Source of the DNA: Gaiellasilicea sp035575835
GTDB lineage: Bacteria; Actinomycetota; Thermoleophilia; Gaiellales; Gaiellaceae
Direction of reading: 5' to 3'
Assembly (NCBI GenBank): GCA_035575835.1
Contig: DATLXM010000163.1
Span: 1 to 11,614 of the forward strand
DNA length: 11,614 nt
The translations under genes and the position numbers were made by a program. The notes under the pieces were generated by a model that made no database searches, had not been told where the DNA came from, and was given only the letters and a program-made list of their open reading frames with translations. This document shows, in pieces, positions 7,134 to 11,614 of the stretch; within the stretch, counting starts at the first letter, position 1; every line of letters starts with the position of its first letter.

Positions 7134-8185
7134 GCATGGCTCGCGAGCGCGACGTGCTCCTTGAGGTCAAGAACCTCCGGACGCACTTCATGGTTCACGA
7201 CGGCGTCGTCAAGGCTGTCGACGGGGTCGATTTCTCGATCGCCCGCCGCAAAACGCTGTGCATCGTCGGCGAGAGCGGATGCGGCAAGAGCGCCACCGCC
7301 CATTCGATTCTTCGGCTCGTGGAGGAGCCGGGCCGGATCGTCGGCGGCGAGATCCTCTTCCACCGCAACGACAGCTCGGTCGTCGACCTCGCGGCGCTGA
7401 AGCCGCACGGTCGGGAGATCCGGGCGATCCGCGGCGCCGAGATCTCCATGGTCTTCCAGGAGCCCATGAGCTCGCTGAGCCCGATTCACCGTGTCGGCGA
7501 CCAGGTGACGGAGGCGATGCTGCTGCATCTTCCGATCGGGAAGCGCGAAGCCCACGAGCGCGCGGTCGACCTCCTCGCGCGTGTCGGGATCCCGAATCCG
7601 CAACGCCACATGGACTCCTATCCATACGAGCTCAGCGGCGGGATGCGGCAACGCGTCTCCCTCGCCGCCGCACTCTCGTGCGGCCCGGAGCTGCTGATCG
7701 CGGACGAACCGACGACTGCGCTCGACGTGACGACGCAGGCGCAGATCCTGGAACTCCTCGCCGAGCTTCAGGAGGAGATGGGAATGGCGATCGTGTTCAT
7801 CACCCACGATCTCGGAGTCGTCGCGGCGATCGCGGACGAGGTCGTCGTCATGTACCTCGGCATTGTCGCGGAGCAGTCCGACGTCGACTCGCTCTTCCAC
7901 GAGCCGCGGCATCCGTACACCCGCGCGCTCCTGGACTCGATTCCGAAGCCGGGTCGCGGGCGGCGGCGGCTCGCCCCGATCATGGGAAGTGTGCCGTCGC
8001 CCTACGAACGCCCGGCCGGGTGCCCCTTTCATCCACGGTGCGACGCGTTCATGGCGGGTATCTGCGACACGGTCTTCCCCCCGGTCGTCGCCGCCGGGCC
8101 TCGCACCGACGTTCGCTGCCTCCTCTACACGGAGGAGGTGACCGCGAATGGAAGCACTCTCCAGGGCTCGGGAGCACTCCGCTGA
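7130..8185 (+). CDS. ABC importer ATPase, DppD/OppD family
   Basis: First ATPase subunit, 351 residues, which powers import from the cytoplasmic face. All catalytic motifs are intact: Walker A GESGCGKS (47-54), signature LSGGMRQR (168-175), Walker B LLIADEPT (188-195) with its catalytic glutamate, and switch histidine H226 (ITHD). The C-terminal oligo-HPY region has GCPFHPRC and four cysteines (C298, C304, C312, C330), the pattern reported to hold an iron-sulfur cluster in related peptide importers. The ATG at 7130 overlaps the previous stop (ATGA, 7130-7133) and has no separate ribosome site, which points to translational coupling; a second ATG at 7136 is a possible alternative. Its 3' end overlaps the next gene by 38 bases. 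Confidence 0.95.
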   Translation: MSMARERDVLLEVKNLRTHFMVHDGVVKAVDGVDFSIARRKTLCIVGESGCGKSATAHSILRLVEEPGRIVGGEILFHRNDSSVVDLAALKPHGREIRAIRGAEISMVFQEPMSSLSPIHRVGDQVTEAMLLHLPIGKREAHERAVDLLARVGIPNPQRHMDSYPYELSGGMRQRVSLAAALSCGPELLIADEPTTALDVTTQAQILELLAELQEEMGMAIVFITHDLGVVAAIADEVVVMYLGIVAEQSDVDSLFHEPRHPYTRALLDSIPKPGRGRRRLAPIMGSVPSPYERPAGCPFHPRCDAFMAGICDTVFPPVVAAGPRTDVRCLLYTEEVTANGSTLQGSGALR

Positions 8186-9233
8186 GTCGCCGATCCTAGA
8201 GCTCCGCGGCCTGACGATGCACTTTCCGATCGGGGGCGGGTTCTTCGGCCGTGCCACCGGCGCCGTTCGTGCCGTCGACGGTGTCGACCTGACTGTTCAG
8301 GACGGTGAGGCACTCGGCATCGTCGGCGAGACCGGCTGCGGCAAGACCACTCTCGGCCGCTGCATCGTTCGCGCCTACGACCCCACCGGCGGGCAGATGC
8401 TCTACCGGCAGCACGGCGGAGCGGTGGTCGATGCCGCGACGCTCGGGAAGAACGAGCTGAAGTCCTACAGACGCGAGGTGCGGGTCATCTTCCAGGATCC
8501 GTACGCATCGCTGAACCCCCGGATGACGCTGCTCCAGATCGTCGGCGAGCCGCTGAAGGTGCATGGCATCGCGACGGGCAAGGAGCTGGAGGAGCGCGTG
8601 GCCGAGCTCCTCCGCAAGGTCGGGTTGCGGCCCGAGTACATCCGGCGCTATCCCCACGCATTCTCCGGCGGCGAGCGCCAGCGGATCAGCATCGCACGAG
8701 CGCTCTCGCTCGGTCCGCGCCTCGTGGTCGCCGACGAGGCGGTCTCGGCGCTCGACGTCTCGGTGCGCGCGCAGATACTCAACCTGCTCGAAGACCTTCA
8801 GGCGGAGGGCGCACTCACGTACCTCCTGATCACCCACGACCTGAGCGTCGTCGACTACCTCTGCAACCGGGTTGCGGTCATGTACCTCGGCCGCATCGTC
8901 GAGCTCGCGCCGACGCAGTCGGCCTACGAGGATCCGCAGCATCCATACACCGAGGCGCTGCTCTCCGCGATACCGATACCCGACCCACGCGAGCGAAACC
9001 GGCGGCAGCGAATCAAGTCGAGCGGCGAGCTCCCCGACCCGAGCAAGCAGATCGCCGGGTGCCCGTTCCACACACGCTGCGCCTACGCCCGCGACGTCTG
9101 CGCGACGGAGACGCCGTTGCTGCGGCCCGTGAAGAGCGGCCACTGGGCCGCGTGTCACTTCTCGGAGGAGCTATCCCTCGAGGGCGTCGGTGCAACGGGC
9201 GGCACGACGGGCGCCGTGCCTGCGATTCGCTGA
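8148..9233 (+). CDS. ABC importer ATPase, DppF/OppF family
   Basis: Second ATPase subunit, 361 residues, forming a heterodimer with the preceding ATPase. Motifs: Walker A GETGCGKT (60-67), Q-loop region VIFQDPYASLNPR, signature FSGGERQR (172-179), Walker B LVVADEAV (192-199), and H230 in ITHD. The usual DEP after Walker B is DEA here, which keeps the catalytic glutamate. The C-terminal HPY region again has four cysteines (C305, C311, C318, C336) in GCPFHTRC and downstream. A strong GGAGGAGG (8131-8138) nine bases before the ATG, inside the previous gene, fixes the start. It is the last gene of the transporter; no terminator hairpin with a T-run follows, and gene debris begins at once. Confidence 0.95.
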   Translation: MEALSRAREHSAESPILELRGLTMHFPIGGGFFGRATGAVRAVDGVDLTVQDGEALGIVGETGCGKTTLGRCIVRAYDPTGGQMLYRQHGGAVVDAATLGKNELKSYRREVRVIFQDPYASLNPRMTLLQIVGEPLKVHGIATGKELEERVAELLRKVGLRPEYIRRYPHAFSGGERQRISIARALSLGPRLVVADEAVSALDVSVRAQILNLLEDLQAEGALTYLLITHDLSVVDYLCNRVAVMYLGRIVELAPTQSAYEDPQHPYTEALLSAIPIPDPRERNRRQRIKSSGELPDPSKQIAGCPFHTRCAYARDVCATETPLLRPVKSGHWAACHFSEELSLEGVGATGGTTGAVPAIR

Positions 9234-9452
9234 GGCGTCTCTTCGAGGGCATCGATATGGCTCTGCACCTCGGCGCGCGCTCGAGCCGGTCGAGCGCGCT
9301 CAGGTGGTTTTGGGGGTGCGCCGGGCGCAGAAGGCCGCCGACGCGGGCATGGCCGCCGCTGCGGCGATGATCGCCGCGGCACGCGTCGACGGCGACCGTG
9401 CCGTGCTCGAGGGCGAGCCGCTCACGTCGGAGCGCCTCAAGCGGAGGATCGA
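9234..9452 (+). pseudogene. Unidentified coding fragment, probably remnant
   Basis: Between the last transporter gene and the serA remnant one frame reads as convincing protein from about 9277 to 9456: ERAQVVLGVRRAQKAADAG, an alanine-rich helix, then VLEGEPLTSERLKRRIEA. Another frame just before it reads RLFEGIDMALHLGA (about 9212-9280). The two could be parts of one helical protein joined by a frameshift. There is no convincing start with a ribosome site, and the first frame runs on without a stop into the serA remnant. I do not recognise the family. Confidence 0.35.
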
Positions 9453-9748
9453 GGCGGCCCCGAGCACCGCCAGTTCCTCGCCGCCGCGCTCGGGTTCGCG
9501 ATCGATCTCCAGCTCTCGCCGCTTGATGGTCTTCTTCCGCTACGACGATGTGCCCGGCGTGATCGGGCTCGTCGGCTCGACGTTCGGGTCGGGCGGGGGT
9601 CAACATCGCCAACATGGCCGTCTCCCGCACCAAAGCTGGCGGCAAGGCGCTGATGGCGCTCTCGGTCGATTCGGAGCCGCCACCCGAGCTCGTCGAGCGG
9701 ATCCGCGGTGCGGGCTTCGACGACGCCCGCTTCATCGTCCTCGGCTGA
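9453..9748 (+). pseudogene. serA: 3' remnant of D-3-phosphoglycerate dehydrogenase (ACT domain), frameshifted
   Basis: Intact SerA makes the first step of serine synthesis and ends in a regulatory ACT domain. Here only that end can be seen, in three frames: GGPEHRQFLAAALGFAIDLQ (9453-9524), then MVFFRYDDVPGVIGLVGS (9526-9591), then GVNIANMAVSRTKAGGKAL to the final DDARFIVLG and TGA (9593-9748). Each switch is explained by one extra base: one in CTTG at 9522-9525 and one G in the GGG at 9591-9593. The catalytic NAD-binding domains are absent upstream, where the last transporter gene ends at 9233. This is therefore a decayed fragment, unless indel errors and a mis-join in the assembly produced it. 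The stop lies four bases from the convergent argF stop. Confidence 0.8.
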
Positions 9749-9752
9749 GGCT

Positions 9753-10661
9753 CTAGCCACAGAGCAGCGCGAGCAGGGCCTTCGCGGTGTGGAGGCGGTT
9801 CTCGGCCTCGTCCCAGACGGCCGACTGGGGGCCGTAGAGGACGTCTGCCGCGATCTCCTCGCCGGGGTGCGCGGGGAGACAGTGGAGGACGATCACGTCC
9901 GGGTCCGCGAGCGCGAGCAGGGTCGAGTCGAGCGCGTAGGGCGCGAGGTCGCGGGCCCGGCGCGCGCGCTCGGACTCCTGCCCCATGCTCGCCCAGACGT
10001 CAGTGACGAGGACGTGGGCGCCGCGGACAGCCTCACGCGGGTCGAGCACCGCTTCGCCCGCTGCCGCCTCGTATCCCGGCGGGGAGGCCGAGAAGAACGG
10101 AACGCCGAGCAGTGCGCAGCCGGCCGCGAGCGAGGCACAGACGTTCGAGCCGTCGCCGACCCAGGCGATCTTGAGCCCGTCGAGCGTGCCGAAGCGCTCC
10201 CGGATCGTCTGGAGGTCGGCGAGGGCCTGGAGCGGGTGCCCCTCGTCGGTGAGCGCGTTCACGATCGGGACCGACGCGGCCCCGGCGAGCTCGTCCACCT
10301 CGGCCTGGGCGTGCGTGCGGACGGCGATCGCGTCGAGGTAGCGCGAGAGGACGCGGGCGGTGTCGGCGATCGACTCGCCGCGCGCGAGCTGGAGCTCCTC
10401 GGGCGGCAGCTGGACGGCGACGCCGCCGAGCTGGGCGATCGCGACCTCGAGCGAGACGCGCGTCCGCGTCGAGTGCTTGCGGAAGAGGAGGCCGAGTGCG
10501 CGGCCCTCGAGGAGGCGGTGCGGCTCGCGGGCGGCCTGGAGCCGCTTCAGCTCGTCGGCCCGGTCGAGAATCGCCTCGAGCTCAGCCGCGCTCAGGTCGT
10601 CGATCCGGGTCAGCGAGCGGCCGCGTAGGTCGATCCGGAGCGGGATCGGGAGCACGGTCAT
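9753..10661 (-). CDS. argF: Ornithine carbamoyltransferase
   Basis: Cytoplasmic enzyme of arginine synthesis: carbamoyl phosphate plus ornithine gives citrulline. The product is 302 residues. Carbamoyl-phosphate site: STRTR (64-68), R115-T, and the H142-P-L-Q145 loop, where the family usually has Cys or Thr at the third place. Ornithine site: DVWASMG (221-227); catalytic HCLPA (260-264); and R289 in AENRLH. The SMG motif argues for ornithine rather than aspartate or acetylornithine as substrate. The stretch between the nucleotide-fold-like GDGSNV (169-174) and the SMG motif is short for the family. The ATG at 10661 has GGGAG eight bases upstream (10674-10670) inside argH and overlaps the argH stop in an ATGA, so the two are coupled. 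An open frame continues upstream across argH but is only its shadow. Confidence 0.95.
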   Translation of the reverse strand: MTVLPIPLRIDLRGRSLTRIDDLSAAELEAILDRADELKRLQAAREPHRLLEGRALGLLFRKHSTRTRVSLEVAIAQLGGVAVQLPPEELQLARGESIADTARVLSRYLDAIAVRTHAQAEVDELAGAASVPIVNALTDEGHPLQALADLQTIRERFGTLDGLKIAWVGDGSNVCASLAAGCALLGVPFFSASPPGYEAAAGEAVLDPREAVRGAHVLVTDVWASMGQESERARRARDLAPYALDSTLLALADPDVIVLHCLPAHPGEEIAADVLYGPQSAVWDEAENRLHTAKALLALLCG

Positions 10662-11614
10662 CCCAGTCGCTCCCGCGCGGCCGCGAGGGCGGCGCGGACG
10701 TCGGCCGGCCCCGGCGCGACGCGAGGCGCAGGCTCGGGCGGCACGAACGTCCCGGCGCGCACCTGCGCGGCGATCGCCCCGTGGGCGTCGCGGAACGGCA
10801 CGCCCTCGCGAACGAGCGCCTCGGCGGCGTCGGTCGCGAGGAGGAGCGGGTCCGAGGCGGCGGCCCTGAGCCGCTCGCGGTCGAGCTCGAGCCCGCCGAC
10901 CAGGATCGCGAGCGCCCCGAGCGCGCCGGCGACGTCGCGGCGAGCGGCGAAGACGGGAGCCTTGTCCTCTTGGAGGTCGCGGTCGTACGCGAGCGGCAGC
11001 CCCTTCAGGACGGCGAGGAGGCCCGTCAGGCGGCCGATCGCCGTGCCGGCCTTGCCGCGGGCCAGCTCGGCGACATCGGGATTGAGCTTCTGCGGCATCA
11101 TCGACGAGCCCGTGGCGGCCGCCTCGGGCAGGCGGGCGAAACCGAACTCCGCGCTCGTCCAGAGGCAGAGCTCCTCGCCGATCCGCGAGAGGTGCCCGAA
11201 GAGGACGGCGACGGCGTACAGGTAGTCGAGCGCGAAGTCGCGGTCGGCGACGGCGTCGAGGGAGTTGCGCACGTCGCCGGCGGCGAGCGGCAGCGTGGAG
11301 CCGGCGAGGGCTCCCGACCCGAGCGGCGAGGGCTCCGACTGGCCGCGCGCGAAGGCGAAGCGGGCGAGATCCCGCTCGAGCATCTCCACCCACGCGAGCA
11401 GGTGGTGGCCGACCGTCACGGGCTGCGCCCGCTGGAGGTGCGTGTAGCCGGGCATCGGCGTCTCCGCGTCGCGCTCGGCGCGATCGAGCAGGACGGCGGC
11501 GAAGCCGCGGATCGCCTCCGCCGCCTCCGCGCAGGCGGCCGCAACGTAGAGCCGGAAGGCCGCGGCGACCTGGTCGTTCCGCGAGCGGCCCGCGTGGATC
11601 TTGCGCCCGACCGC
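10658..11614 (-). CDS. argH: Argininosuccinate lyase, N-terminus outside the window
   Basis: Splits argininosuccinate into arginine and fumarate, the last step of arginine synthesis. The 318 C-terminal residues are visible; the frame is open to the window edge, where it reads AVGRKIHAGRSRNDQ, the strongly conserved ArgH segment that normally lies about 100-110 residues in. The helical-core motif YTHLQRAQP (57-65 of the visible part) carries the conserved His. The fumarase-superfamily signature is GSSMMPQKLNPD (169-180), with the catalytic serine loop and K176/N178; the residue after K176 is Leu where Lys is common. The C-terminus is the usual small helical domain. It is upstream of argF in transcription, overlapping by four bases; many bacteria have the reverse order. 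Confidence 0.95.
   Translation of the reverse strand, partial: AVGRKIHAGRSRNDQVAAAFRLYVAAACAEAAEAIRGFAAVLLDRAERDAETPMPGYTHLQRAQPVTVGHHLLAWVEMLERDLARFAFARGQSEPSPLGSGALAGSTLPLAAGDVRNSLDAVADRDFALDYLYAVAVLFGHLSRIGEELCLWTSAEFGFARLPEAAATGSSMMPQKLNPDVAELARGKAGTAIGRLTGLLAVLKGLPLAYDRDLQEDKAPVFAARRDVAGALGALAILVGGLELDRERLRAAASDPLLLATDAAEALVREGVPFRDAHGAIAAQVRAGTFVPPEPAPRVAPGPADVRAALAAARERLG

Noticed and set aside
5847..8257. Long minus-strand open frames opposite the permease and ATPase genes (5847-6881 and 7121-8257)
   Set aside because: Low-complexity, Arg/Asp/Glu-rich translations with no family motifs, typical antisense shadows in GC-rich genes; the plus-strand genes there have complete family motifs.
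9013..9735. Minus-strand 240-codon frame over the serA remnant
   Set aside because: No domain-like sequence; the plus strand carries clear SerA ACT-domain sequence even though frameshifted.
9743..9758. GGCT/AGCC hairpin spanning the serA-remnant and argF stops as a terminator
   Set aside because: Only a 4-bp stem with no T-run on either strand; too weak to call.
9753..11393. One long minus-strand open frame of 546 codons covering argF and most of argH
   Set aside because: Only the part from 10661 is ArgF; the upstream part is the arginine-rich shadow of argH in another frame, and argF has its own ribosome site and ATG overlapping the argH stop.
1..11614. CRISPR array, tRNA, rRNA, insertion sequence or phage module
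   Set aside because: No regularly spaced repeats, no tRNA-like folds ending in CCA, no transposase or integrase motifs and no terminal inverted repeats were seen.

Overview
The window is visibly GC-rich with GC-ending codons. It looks chromosomal and actinobacterial; the Ig-like repeat type fused to a secreted protein, the Tat-exported transport protein and the arginine and serine gene content fit class Thermoleophilia best. That placement is an inference from protein style, not a proven assignment.

Layout, left to right. (1) Positions 3-1589, plus strand: the 3' part of a secreted protein with an Ig-like domain followed by a BNR/Asp-box (sialidase-like) region; its start lies outside the window. 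A perfect 14-bp hairpin (1596-1629) separates it from (2) a convergent FadR-type GntR regulator with an FCD ligand domain (1660-2424, minus). (3) A 400-bp divergent control region (2425-2823) holds a nested inverted repeat, a run of small hairpins ending in an oligo-T stretch, and a good sigma-70-type promoter (TTGACA-17-TACCAT) pointing at the transporter. (4) A complete five-gene Opp/Dpp-type ABC importer, plus strand: Tat-exported family-5 substrate-binding protein (2824-4791), two permeases (4940-5932, 5937-7133) and two ATPases (7130-8185, 8148-9233). The last four genes are nearly contiguous or overlapping; a strong 12-bp hairpin sits between the binding-protein gene and the first permease gene. 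(5) Positions 9234-9748 hold gene debris: an unidentified coding fragment, then the 3' end of serA (the ACT domain of phosphoglycerate dehydrogenase) broken by two single-base frameshifts. (6) On the minus strand, convergent with the debris, lie argF (9753-10661) and the 3' two thirds of argH (10658-11614, running off the right edge), overlapping by four bases in the order argH-argF.

The genes suggest a locally controlled uptake unit: the divergent FCD regulator probably senses the imported compound or a product of it and controls the importer. The importer belongs to the peptide-transporter family, but the long binding protein and the unusually long second permease resemble a subgroup that includes oligosaccharide importers, so the substrate is open. 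The arginine genes are a separate biosynthetic unit. I did not find a clear, previously undescribed system. The items most worth checking are the structured intergenic region and the serA remnant.
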